This document shows positions 31,807-43,900 of a stretch of 64,000 nucleotides of DNA, piece after piece; positions within the stretch are counted from its first letter, which is position 1; every line of letters starts with the position of its first letter. A program made the position numbers and the translations under genes. The DNA lies in contig NW_002476366.1 of NCBI RefSeq assembly GCF_000189635.1, forward strand, positions 1-64,000, given 5' to 3'. The DNA is from Tetrahymena thermophila SB210. Taxonomy: Eukaryota; Ciliophora; Oligohymenophorea; Hymenostomatida; Tetrahymenidae. The notes below the pieces were generated by a model that saw nothing but the letters and a program-made list of their open reading frames with translations, was not told the origin of the DNA and made no database searches.

Positions 31807-34320
31807 TCAAATGTTTGTAAGTGATTTACAGAAATTGCTGTATGAAAGATAGTTGTTATTCATGATTCTGTTGTTTTCGTTTTAAAATGGAGATTAGTCT
31901 TACTTTTTACAGTTTTATTAATTTTGGTTTAAGTACTAGAGAGAACTCGCTATTGATTGACTATGTCTGTGTTTGAAGTTTTTTTTATTTTTATATTTAT
32001 CTAGACTGTAATGTGATTAATAGATATTCTTTAAGCTTTTATCTGCTTAATTATTTTTATGGCTAGGAGTGTTATAAATATTTATTTCATCTTTTATTCT
32101 TTTAACAGGTGAGTTTTAACAAGATTTAGTTGTAGATTCTGAGTTAATGTACTTTTCAGCTTCTTCTTTTACTTTAAATTACTTTAGAATTCTTCTTTAC
32201 TAGATAATATTAGCTGTAAATGCGTCAGAGCTTTCAAAAAATTAATTATTTTCATTTTGCTAATTCTTCTTAGGCTCTCTTACAGAGTATTGGCGCATCT
32301 TTTTTATTGGTGACATATCTTCAAACACATGCTTACCAGGTGTTTCTTATAACTAGTATGTGTTTTAATTTTGTAAATTTATCGCTTATGAATTAAATTT
32401 ATCTTTTGCAATTGTATTACTCATTCTGATTAATGGTTCTACTCTCTTAACTTCATCCTCAAAATTTTAGGAAATGTAATTTTCTCCCTATGACTATTTG
32501 CTATATCTAGAACTAAGGTATCTTTTTAGTAGCTAATTTTAGGTTATCTTGCTATTTAATTAAGCAGCTTTTTATTTTTAGTTTCCACTTTAAGGAGAAG
32601 AATAATTTTACTATGAATTCTAGGCCTTAGGATAATAACTTTCTCTGCAAGCGTTTGCAATAATTTACTTGTCTTCAATAGAATCAATAGATGGACTTGC
32701 TTGTTAAAAATGGACTCTCGGAGGCACTATTTCATTCAAATCCATTTCAATACTATTTTATCTGCTCTTAAGACAAGTAATATTAACATTAGAACCTGTC
32801 TTATTTGATATCTGATTATATAGTGCTGATATTTTATTTTCAAATCCACTATTATATAATAAGCTAGTATTAGTAGAACCTGATTAATTTCCGCTCATAC
32901 TATTACAGTATAATTAAGTTTGCTATCTCTTCAAGTTCTAAATACTTTCTTCAATTATCGATGAGTGCTTTTTAGACAGTCTTTGTAATGTTGATCTTTT
33001 GAATGGTGATCTTGAATTATTGTTGCTTTTAGAATGAATCAAAGTAGTAGTTGTGTTGTTATCAACTGTTTGGTCATTCGCGCTAGTTGAAGCTGTAATT
33101 TAATTACTTTGGTAGTTTAGAGGAATCTTCATACCTTTCTATCTGCACATATTAACAATATGTTTTAAGTGAGATGATAGTGTTTCTTAATATTAATTGT
33201 TTATTTTCTCCCCATAATTTTTTATTTCATTCATAATTTCTTCATTGAATAGCGATTTCATCGTCTCATAGCTTATTGCAAATATTTTTGTAGGATTAAT
33301 TTAACTCCTAGCTGTGAATTATCTAAGAGATCTATTAGCTGCTAGAAATTCTGTACCGAAGATTTCATTTGAGTTTATGGTATCTATCAGGATTTATTGC
33401 TTGAGTCTTTTAGCTGATATTTCTACTTATCCCTCTACAAGCACATAGAGGAACTATGAAGTATCAAAATTTTCATGATAAATCGATTGATTTTTTGTAA
33501 AGCACATCTCGTTTACACCTCTCATTACCTTTTATAGAATATCTCTTTCAAAAGCTACACTTTAAAAATACTTGCTGAGAATACAAAATAGCTTTGTCTG
33601 GATTTAAGCATTCTTTTTGAATATTTCACGTTAGTCTTGCTGATTTAAAACAAGAGCTTAAACTGCGTTAAGAGCAACTATTTGATAATTAGAAGAGCTT
33701 TTGCTGCGCTCAAAGTGATCAGTAAGCGGTCCCACACAAACTCCACTCTTTATAATTTGGGTTTACTTATAAAGACACTCGTTATCTATATTAAAATTAA
33801 TTTAATGTCTCTGAATATCCTTAGATAGCAGTTTCACTTATTCGTGTTTGTAGTAGAAATTAAAAACTTTCTCTGCCTTTAAATATTCTTCTTCAAGCTT
33901 GACTTTCTCATTTTCATCTTTAGTTTCTTCTATTTTTCTCTTTATTTTTGAAATTTGTTATCTCCAATAATGTTCCTGCTTGATTTCTCTATCATTCCTC
34001 TCCTCAAAGAGACCGACTTCGCCCTTCAAGATGAATATGATATCTTCTTGTGACTAGTCGGTTAGATATTCACCCTACTTATATGTCTTGAAAAAAACCT
34101 TAGCAGCAGCAAGTTCAATTAATTCATTCTCTGTCTAAACATTTTGATCTTTAAAGTAATTGAATTAGCGCAAGACATAAACCAAGTCCTAGCATGGAGG
34201 CACAAATTCTTAGTGCTTATTATCTTTCAGTTTTTGCAATAGATTGGAAGGAAAATCAAAGATTTTATTTTAAAAGACAATCATCTCATTTGAAGATGTC
34301 TGACAAAGAGAGTTTAACAT
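31807..34320 (-). CDS. Protein with two cyclic-nucleotide-binding domains
   Basis: Single exon, 837 residues, ending at TGA. The first cyclic-nucleotide-binding fold begins near residue 75 (VFFKTYKQGEYL, then IIFILKGEVGLF) and is followed by a long charged coiled-coil insert. The second lies at about 255-365 (LQKVMRGVNEMCFTKNQSIY, then FLYVLVEGQVEIS, then NEIFGTEFLAANRS). The second is the more complete, but its phosphate-binding cassette reads FGTEFLAANRS instead of the canonical FGE-L-x-x-RAA, so cAMP or cGMP binding is not assured. The remaining 450 residues are low-complexity, rich in Ser, Asn, Gln and Lys. There is no kinase domain, channel helix or signal peptide. A role as a cytoplasmic nucleotide sensor or scaffold is inferred from the domain alone. 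Confidence 0.88.
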
Positions 34321-36104
34321 TTTAAAAAATTTGATATGAATATATCAAGTTTATTTAGCTAATTATTTATTATCAAAAATTAATTGTTTATACTAAGATA
34401 ACTAAATACTTTTTTTTCAATTTTTTAATCAATCAAAGTATCCATCTATTTGAATTACACTCACTAAATTTAACTAACACTGATTTATTATTAACTCAAA
34501 TTATAAAAATATTATTTATGATCAAAAGATTTACTTTATTTCAGTAATTATTTCTTAGTGTTGAACTTAGTTTATTTTTACAGTCTATCAAAATAACCCA
34601 AAAAAATTACATCATATCAAAATATCTATCTTTATATATGATAACTAACTAAATAAATATTGAATAACTTTTATTTTACCCATGTTGTTTTAATTAATTG
34701 ATTATAATCAAAATTCTTTTCTGAAAAGTAATAGCTATCCAAATATTATTCTCAAAATCAGTATTTTTCCATTCTAATTTGGTTATCACACAATACTTTT
34801 TCACACAATTTTAATATTTTTGTTTACTCGTTTCAAAAAAAACCTGAATTTTTTTTATATTAACATTTTCATAATTTGTGGAAAAATTGACAATGATAGT
34901 AATTATCTATAGTACAAGCACCACATAATTTGATCAATCAATACTGATAATCAGTAACTAATTTAGTTAGTCTTTCTTGATTTCTATTTGAATAAATAAA
35001 TAATTATTATTATATTTAGCTAAAATGGTATCTAAAATCCTTTTTTTTCTACAACAAAGATTTTTATTAATAGGTTAATTTTGATTCTCATATTATATTT
35101 AAATATATTTCATATTAACTATGCTAGTATATTTAGAATAAATATTTATTTGAACTAAAATAAATCATATTTATAGAAAATTTTCTTTACTTAAAAAGAC
35201 CTCAAAACTGAGCATTTTTTAAAAAATAAAATGTAATATATTTTTTAATTAAAGTAGAATTAATTTTATTTAAATGTATATTTAACTATTTAAGTTGTCC
35301 TTATTTGTTTTAATTCAGCTTTTTTCCATTAAAAGTAATTTAATTTAAGTTATTCAAATACATTCTTCAAACTGATTGCTTGTTTAATTTTATATTCTCA
35401 AATACAAATAAACAAAAAAACAATATTTTAATAATTTCTTAATTTAAAGATTACATTGTTTCTTTTTCTCAAGCCTTTAGAATAAAATTCAATCAAAATT
35501 TTTTAAATAAATAAACATTTATAACTTTTTTTACATTTTAGCAAAATATTTTTTTTTAAATTCTTTATTTTTTTAAAATTTTTATTATTTATACAAATTA
35601 GTAAATAAAAAATGGAAAATAAATGATGCAAATAGAGATTTTGTATTGCTTAAGAAAACAAAACTCTTTGCTCATTCAAACAATATATAATTTGATAATT
35701 TAAAATATTAGTTTTAATAAGTATCAATTTAAAATCGATAATTTATTTTTGTTTTATAAATACTATTTAAAATTATTAACAAAAACACATTTCAAAACTT
35801 TAAAAAATGTATATTGTCTAAAATAAACTTTAGAGATGTTTCCATCTTTGTCACTAAATAATATAAATAAATTATGTAGTTAATAAAATAAAAATAGATA
35901 AAAATTTATTTATTTTAATACTGATAAATTCAAATTAATTTCATTAATATTTAAATAAATAACAAATTGAAATCTGTCTTCGTTTGAAAATTGTAAAGGG
36001 GAAAATAAATTTTTAATAAACAAAAAATTGATTAAATTAAGAAAAAGAAAAAGAATGTATTAGATATTTAAGCATAAAAGTTTTTAAAACCACTTATTCA
36101 AGTG
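34321..36104. other. Divergent intergenic spacer
   Basis: A+T-rich spacer that must hold the promoter of the minus-strand cyclic-nucleotide-binding gene. No gene, tRNA or clear repeat is visible in it. Confidence 0.55.
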
Positions 36105-36590
36105 ATGGTATTTATCGATACCCAGATTAAAGTTTTTAACCATCATCATGCTTAATATGTCTCATACAATTCAACATCTTAAATCTTTAATAGATTTCAA
36201 AATGAGTAACATTCATTTTGGGAATTATCGCATAAATATTATTAAACCAGACAAAAAAATACTTTCTTTACCCATAATATTATAAAATAATAAACATAAT
36301 TTAAGAAATAAGAACTAAAGGCAATTGAGCATTCAAAGAGCTATCTAGAGAGCAATAAAGAAGAGCTTACGCATGAGAGCTATAATATTTTACTTTTATA
36401 AAAATAAAAATAAAAAAAATACATTTAAATAAATATAAATCAAATAAATTTAATTAAATAAAAATCAAATAAATTTAAATAAATAATTAAAAATAAAATA
36501 AAAAACTAAGTGAAAAAAAATAATTAAAAGAAAATAAATATATAAATAAAAATAACAATCAAAATTAACAAATCAAAGAGTTAATTGTGA
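36105..36590 (+). CDS. Hypothetical open frame, possible small gene
   Basis: This open frame has 161 codons and ends at TGA. Its first 95 or so residues have balanced composition and raised G+C compared with the flanks (start MVFIDTQIKVFNHHHAQYVS; later FWELSHKYY and SYLESNKEEL). The rest is almost entirely Lys, Asn, Ile and Gln from A+T-rich repeats and is probably not coding. The ATG is the first after a TGA at 35985. I recognise no family. It could be an exon of a real gene, a relic, or chance. Confidence 0.3.
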
Positions 36591-37472
36591 TATCATTTTT
36601 TAATTTTTAAATGATATCTTTTTTATTTTGAATTTTTATCTCTAAATTAATAAAACTATTATTGTTGCATTTATCCACTTTATAAAATTATTGCAATTAA
36701 TTTTGAATTATATATATACTTTATTTTTAGTTTTTCTAACCATTCATTCATTCATCCATCCATCCATCCAATCAATAAAATAAAATTATATTCATAGAAC
36801 AAGTTAATTTTAGAAACTAATTTGTCATCTTTTCATTTGATAATTAATTTATTAATAAAAATTTTTTCATTTTTCAAAAAAAGTGCTTATAAATATTATA
36901 TTTTGTCATTTCTCACAAATTAACCCTTTTATTTTAGTTAATATCAATTAGTATTTTTTTAAAAATAATACCCAAAAATATTCAAGAAATTTTTTGAAAA
37001 AAATAATAGCAATAAACAACAGCATCATTAATATATTTATTTATTAATTTTTTCATTTAAACTTTTTAGATTTTTTTTAAATCAATCAATAAAAAGAAAT
37101 TGACTTTAAATATATTAAAATATCGAAAAAAAACACAATTAATTTTATAAATACATAAAATTTATAGTATTCAATATATTTAAATATATTTAGTAAAGAT
37201 TTTGAAAAAAAGCTGAAAATAATGATTTAAATTTTTAGATAAAAAATAATGGATGGAATTTGTATCAATAATTCATTCATTCAAACCATTCAAAATATAA
37301 ATTTATTTAATGAATATTGATCAAAAAATATTTGAAACAAAAATATAAAAATAGCTTATAAGTAGACTTGAAACAAAACTATCAGATATATATACAAAGA
37401 CAGACAGATATATAGATAGAGTATATATACAAAAATTGCTTGATTAAATATAAGATTGATAGAAGTAGGAAA
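36591..37472. other. Spacer with microsatellites
   Basis: A+T-rich spacer upstream of the NADAR gene. It contains an ATTC/ATCC microsatellite at about 36740-36773 and a short tract of GACA and GATA units near 37396-37425. No gene is seen. Confidence 0.6.
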
Positions 37473-38057
37473 ATGGAAGTAGAAAAAAAGGATTAGAAAA
37501 AAGGAGACGTTATTTAAGAATCTAAAGAGTATTTAGATTAGTTTTAAGCTAAAAAAGATGAAGAAAACAATCAAAAAGAAGAACAAGTTATTAAATTTAC
37601 TCATAAGCTTCACGACAAGTATGGGTTTTTGAGCAATCTGTTTTAAAGCAAGATAATGATTGATAAATTATAGTTCATGTCAGTTGAGCACTACTATTAA
37701 GCAATGAAATTCGAAGGTACTAAAAAATTTGAAGTAATTAGAAGAGCTGGTAAGGCCATAGATGCTCATAAATTAGCTTAAAAGAAAGATACTCCCAAAA
37801 ATCGCGATTGGTAAGATTTGAAAGTTGCCTATATGAAAAAAGCTATTCAAGCCAAATTTCAGTAAAATAAGGCTTTGAAAAAGCAATTAATAGAAACTTA
37901 TCCAAATAAACTTGTAGATGTTACTCCTGGAGATAAATTTTGGGGTATAGGTGATAAAGAAGAAGGTAAAAATATGAATGGTTAAATTTTGATGGAAATA
38001 AGAGAATTGTGTATGAAAGAACCAGAAGAAGAAATGGAGTAGTCAATGAATGAATGA
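37473..38057 (+). CDS. NADAR domain protein (YbiA/RibX-like, DUF1768)
   Basis: Single exon, 194 residues. After a charged N-terminus of about 45 residues the NADAR fold follows: KYGFLSNLF, then SVEHYYQAMKF, IRRAGKAIDAHKLAQ, RDWQDLKVAYMKKAIQAKF, LVDVTPGDKFWGIG and GKNMNGQILMEIREL. These match the family's conserved GFLSNFxP, E-x-x-QAxKF, W-x-x-x-x-x-x-M, D-x-x-WG-x-G and NxLGxxLMxIR blocks. In bacteria and plants NADAR proteins hydrolyse the N-glycosidic bond of damaged riboflavin intermediates, and others remove ADP-ribose from guanine in DNA; which applies here is unknown. No targeting signal is evident, so cytosolic or nuclear location is likely. A short acidic tail follows the domain. Confidence 0.93.
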
Positions 38058-38266
38058 ATAATTGATTAAGAATATTAAAAAATTAGTTGTTATTTATATT
38101 ATTGAATTTTATGTGCTTAAGTACGTACTTTAATTATTTCATTTATTTACAATAAATCTTCTAATTTGAGAATTTTAGTAAAGTTAAATATAAAAGTAAT
38201 AATTGCTTGTTTACTTTAATTGGTTTGAGAATTAAATTATCTATTTTACTTCGTAATTTATCTTTT
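38058..38266. other. Spacer after the NADAR gene
   Basis: Short A+T-rich stretch that should contain the 3' untranslated region of the NADAR gene. Confidence 0.5.
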
Positions 38267-39121
38267 TCAAGATATTTTATAATCATATTTTCTATTAGCA
38301 TTTTAATGAAACATAATATTTTAGTATATTAAATATCCTTTTACAAATACGTAATTTTTAAGTTATAAAACTCTTAAATTATGTAAAAAAAAATTACTCT
38401 ACTTCTATTTTAAATCATTAATTTTGTAATTTTTGTTTGGGTTTCTCAAATTTTTTTTATAGATTATTTCTAAGATAATAAAAGCTTAATGATCTAACAA
38501 ATAAATTTTTTTATTATTAGATAGATTATTCCCTGATACCTTCTCTTCTTATTACCATAATATTGATTATAATACTTGAATGAGAGAGTATGTGTATACT
38601 GTTTACAAATTTAAACACTCTTCAAGAATTTTACTATTAATAAATTTATCAATTAATTTAAAAAGAAGATTAGATTGATAAAATAACCTCAAAATAAAGT
38701 GTATTCTAAAACAGTGAGTTAAGGCTGACTCTAAAATAAGGAATTTTCTCTTTTGTCTTTTTAATATTAACACTTATATATAATTATAAATTGATATCTA
38801 TTTTTATTGTGTATTTGTATTAAAATATTTAAATTTATATAATTTTTATAGATATTCTATTTAAAATAAATATCATATTACTAAAAAAATTGCTCTAAAA
38901 AAGTTTTTTTTATAGGATTATTTAAATTGGTATTATTTTATGAAATGATATCTAATTATTCTATAAATGATATCTATATTTATTATCAATAAATAATACA
39001 ATGTTTTACATAACATTAAAATATTTTTTAATAGAAATCTATAAATATTTTTATAAATTTCATTTTTATTCTCATCCTCACTTGCTATTATATTATTTGA
39101 TAAATAAAAACTAATAATCAT
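38267..39121 (-). CDS. Hypothetical two-exon open frame
   Basis: A model with exons 39121-38882 and 38749-38267 (intron 132 bases, GT-AG) gives 240 residues. The first exon starts MIISFYLSNNIIASEDENKN and has a hydrophobic stretch. The second begins with coding-like sequence (LESALTHCFRIHF, LEECLNLQTVYTYSLIQVLQ, WQQEEKVSGNN) before turning A+T-rich. No family is recognised. The frame and splice sites were chosen to keep it open, so agreement of phase is weak support. It may be a real gene, a relic or chance. Confidence 0.3.
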
Positions 39122-40980
39122 TAAGATGTTTTCTTTAGATTATTCGATATTTATATTTTTTTATCAATAATTTGATTATATATAGCAAATTATGCATGAT
39201 ATAATAGCTTTAATATTTTATTTCTTAAAATTTAATAATATATCTATAGTGCAGTGCATTCGGTTGCCACTTCTTTAGATAAAAAGATTTTTCTTATTGT
39301 TATTACATATTTAAAATAAACACCAGACATATAAAGAAAATCAAAAGGCAATTCTTTATAGAAGAATTATTAATAAATAAAAGGAATTAAAGAAAATTAA
39401 ACAATAAATCTTTTTAGAAAAATAACCAAAATCCTCTCTCGGAAAGAAAATAATAATTAAAACTGAAAAATTAGTACGAATTTCAAGTGAAAAGTTTTTA
39501 TCTGAATTAAAGAAATTTGTGAAAAATAAATTTATATTATAAAATTTGCAACGATGTATTTAACTTCGAAGTCACAATTTACTATTTTATAAAACTGTTT
39601 GAGACAAAAATTTTTACAAAAAATACAACTATTAGGTGTAATTTAGATTAAAAGATCGGTTATTTCAATTTTTTTTAATATACATTCTAATAATGTCAAT
39701 TTACGTCAGTGATTCTTGTTTTATATTGCTATACTTACCAATTCAATTATAGAAAAAAACTTTTAGTTAAATTAACGCTAGCTAGGATGATAGATTTAAG
39801 AACCAAAATAAATTTTATTAATTTTTAAAAAATTAATTATATTACGTATGCATTAAAACCAATAAAAAAATAAAATGTCAATCATTTATTAAAAAATTTT
39901 TGTATTTTTAAACTTTTAATCCAAAATGATGCTAAATATTAGCTTTTTGAAAGATATTTTACAGTTATTTTAAAGGCATATATTTTTACCTTAAAATATA
40001 ATTTGATTTCCATTATAAAAAATTATGATTAAACTCATAATAAAAAATGCTTATACTCTCTCAATCAATCAATTAATCATCAATTTACTTATTTATTTAT
40101 TCCGAAAAATAAAATCCTTAATCATTTAATCTTATTTTTATTGACTCAACATTTTGCTTTATATATTTTTAAATTTCTATTTTTTATTTATAAGATAAAT
40201 TACAATTTTTATTTTTGATAAGTCTTACAGGAATATATCAATCAGTAGATGCATTCAATGATGGAAATTAATAAATTATTTGCTTTTTTTTATTAATTAA
40301 TTAACTTACTAATCAACTAATGTTAATTAGAAAAACTCTTGATAAACTTCAAATCAATTTATTTATGACTGTTGGTTAGTATTGATCTTTCTCTAATTAA
40401 TATTTTGTAAATAAGATATTTAAATAAAATATTTGATTTTATTCTTTTTTTAAGTATTTTAGAATAATTATTTGATAAAAATCTAGAGATAAAACAAACA
40501 CCTCAAAAAAAATGTAATGGAAATTTTTTTTAAATTAATAATACGTACTTAATGACAAAATAAAATTTAAAAAAATTTTATATCAGTGAAAATTTTTAAA
40601 TCAAGTTTCTTTTCTCACTTAGCGTTTGGATTATTTTCGAATTATATATAAAATTATAAATAAAAGTTTAAAGATATCAATCAAATAAATACTTTATCAT
40701 GAGAAATATACGAATACTAATAAAATTCATTCAAGTAATGTTAGTTATTTTGATTATTTTTTCTATTTATTTGGTAAGATGATTTAGTGTTCTTATAAAA
40801 TCTGATTGACTAAAGCTTTACAGAGTTTTACTTTGATTTATTATAATATCAAACTATATTTAACAAAAATAATTTAATTTAAAAGTGGGTGAGAAACCTT
40901 AATTAATTTAAAAATCGGATAATAATTGTAAAAAATAAAGATTGTAAATTAGAAAAACACCTACCTAGTTTCAGTAAGCA
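39122..40980. other. Intergenic spacer
   Basis: A+T-rich spacer upstream of the cadherin-like gene. It holds a 136-codon open frame at 39192-39602 (+) that I rate as more likely chance than gene. A short G+C island GTGCAGTGCATTCGGTTGCC lies at 39249-39268 without an obvious role. Several weak splice-like motifs near 40774-41078 are not needed, because the gene downstream has its own start. Confidence 0.5.
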
Positions 40981-43900
40981 ATGACAACTTTACTAGTTCT
41001 CATAAAACTCCTAATCTTATTTAAGATTAGCCTTTGCTAATTGTAAAACTAAATCTACTCATAATTTTATGTGAACAGGTATGATTATCAAGACTAAGAT
41101 GGATAAGCTTTTAACATAAAGATTGCTTCAATATCTAATAATCTATTTGTAGCTAGTAACCAAGGAGGAGTTATTATTTTTGATGCAAAAAACTCTAAAA
41201 AAGTTGCTTAACAAACCTTTGGATCTAAAACTCTATGTGTGACTGTAGAGTGTTCAAATGACGGAACATATTTCCTAGCTGGAGTACTCCCCAATTTAAT
41301 TAAGGCATATTCTTTCTAATCAAAGACTGTATAGATTACTTAGCTATATGAATACAAGTATGATGAATAAATATAGGACATGATTAAGAGTGGAGATGAA
41401 AGGTTTCTTTATGTCATCGGAACCTACTAGATGATAACCGTGGTTGATTTTTAAGTGAGAGACTAATTCAAAGTTCTTGCTAAATTAAGCTAAAATAATA
41501 ATCGTATTATCAGAAAAACTATTTTGGTTTCTAAATCAAATAACTATTTTTATGTCGGTGGAGGTATGGCAGGACTTTTTGTTTATAAATATGATTAGCA
41601 ATAAAATTAAATCATAAATCTAGCTTTAGTTCCCACTGGATACGTAGCTTCTGCCTGCATAGGAACATCAGATAATAACTATATGTACGGAACTAATTAA
41701 TATACTGGATTGTATGTAGCTGATTTGAGACCTTTGCAAGGTATAGATTCTTCCTAATACCCATTATCCCTACCTATAAAAATTGTCTGGCCATTTTAAA
41801 CCATATAACCTCTCGCATACTCTATTAATATTTCCCAAAACGAAGATATGATCTACGTAGGAGTCAGGTCCTAAGGTATTTTAGTATTTAACATAACTGA
41901 CAAACTTAATCCTTAGTATTTCTACTAAATTTAAATTATTTCTCTTTCTTATTACATCACATTTTCCTCGAATTATTAATATCTCTACTATGCCAACGCT
42001 AATAGCGTTTATACTTTCTAGCTTATTGATATGAATCTAAACGATTAGGTTCCAAACGTATTTAATTCTCAGTAATTTGTTCAAAAAAATGAGCCTTCTT
42101 TCATGAAGCCTTACTGCAGCATATTTGATGATAATTTTTATTTTGGTTTTTTTAATGCTCATCTATTTAGTGTTGGAAACATTTAAGGTAATCCTTATTA
42201 GTTAGACATACCTTCCAATAAGGTTTATAATATTTGGTCTGCTTCATTGACTTAATATAAAGGTTCAACAATATTTTACGTCCCCTTAATTGGTCTTTCC
42301 AAAACAAACGTTGCCTTTTACGCATATGACTATAGCTCATTGTATACTAGCTCAGACGTTACTCTAATGTTAACATTTTCTTTGCCTGATTAATATGTTA
42401 ATGAAAATATTGCATAATTAGATTTTAATTTAGATTAAACACTTTGTGTAGTAGCATAATATAGTGGTTTCTATCTCCTAAAATTCGATGGACCCTTAAA
42501 GATTACTTTCCTATAATACTACAGAAATTAATACTATCAAATAGTTGGTACAACAAAAAGAGCGGTTTTCTCAAAAGACAATTAATACATATTAATTTCT
42601 ATATAAAATTTTGGTTTGTCAGTAATCTAAATATAGGAGAATTATAAGCTTGTGCAAGTGAATGATTTACAAACTCTTGGTGCAGAAAATATGATGAAAT
42701 CTGATATTTCTACAGATTATTGCTTTTTATATGATGGCAGTAATGGCTTTGCAATAATTGATTTGACTGCGCTTCCATAAATTAAAATCCTTTCTAGAAT
42801 TTCGCTGACAGGGTGGACCATCTTTGGTGTTTCTCTCTATAATGATAGCTACGTATTTGTTTAACAGAATGAAAAAGGAATGATTTCAGTCATTGATATA
42901 AGAGATAAATAAAATATTTCCCTGTTTAGTTAGTATGAAAGAGGAGCAGATTAAGCGTAGTCAGCATGCGTTTCTAAAAATTACGATTTCTCATTTATTT
43001 AGAATAATAATTATGTGCTTGTAATGCCTTTAAAATCTCAGATAATGCTCCAATCGACAGCTAGAGAAATAGCCATAATAAATAATACATAGTAATTTGT
43101 GAAGGCTATTTAGAAGGATGAAATACTCTAAGTCGGACAGACAGTTTAATTTTATTTTTAGATTCTTTACCCAAAATCATAGCAAATGGTAATCTAAAAA
43201 ATTAATATTTATTAAAACTTTTAAGAACAAACCCTCCCAACTTGGATGATTTACAACTAACAAACTTAAACGTTAACTATGGTGCTTGATAAAACAAACG
43301 CAGGAACAACCAGCTCATAAATCAATAGAATCATTTTACTCGTTTACACCTTCTGCCCTTTGAGCAGTACTTCATTTTTCTACCCTAGCGGATTGGGAAT
43401 AACTACCTAAGACTAATCAAAATAAATTTATGCTTATTTAAAAAGTCAAAATATTATAGGTGTATAGAACCAACTAAGTTCCGATTTTAACCCAAGTTTG
43501 GATCTAACTATTAACGTACCTGGCATGAATACTCAAATAATCAATAATGTAAAGCAAACTTTAGTATAATCAGTGTGGATAAACTAAGTTGTACTTTAGA
43601 CATAATCAAGTCTTACTTTTGATTCCTTTAATAGCATCATCTCTTCAAGAAGTAACGCTGTCACTGTTTAGTTGAATGCTATCACTGGTAAATTTGTTAC
43701 TGTCAGCTATTCAGGAGCTACTGTTTAATACTCTATTAATCAGAATGAGTTAGATTTGACAGGACCTTTACAACAAATTAATTCTATCTTAGCTTAAAAA
43801 ATTATTTTCTACACCTCTAACTAAACTGATACTAACTAAATTAGCATAACAATTAACGACAACCTTAATTTCCCCATAAATTACTAGTGCAATGCTGCTA

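Noticed and set aside
39192..39602. 136-codon open frame on the plus strand starting MHDIIALIFYF
   Set aside because: With TGA as the only stop and about 80% A+T, open frames of this length are common by chance. Its first half is low-complexity and no family or conserved motif is seen, though the second half (KKIIIKTEKLVRISSEKF) keeps it from being fully excluded.
40699..40780. Upstream ATG with hydrophobic start and GTAAGA donor before the cadherin-like gene
   Set aside because: Splicing to the propeller frame would not keep phase, whereas the ATG at 40981 gives a signal peptide directly in frame.
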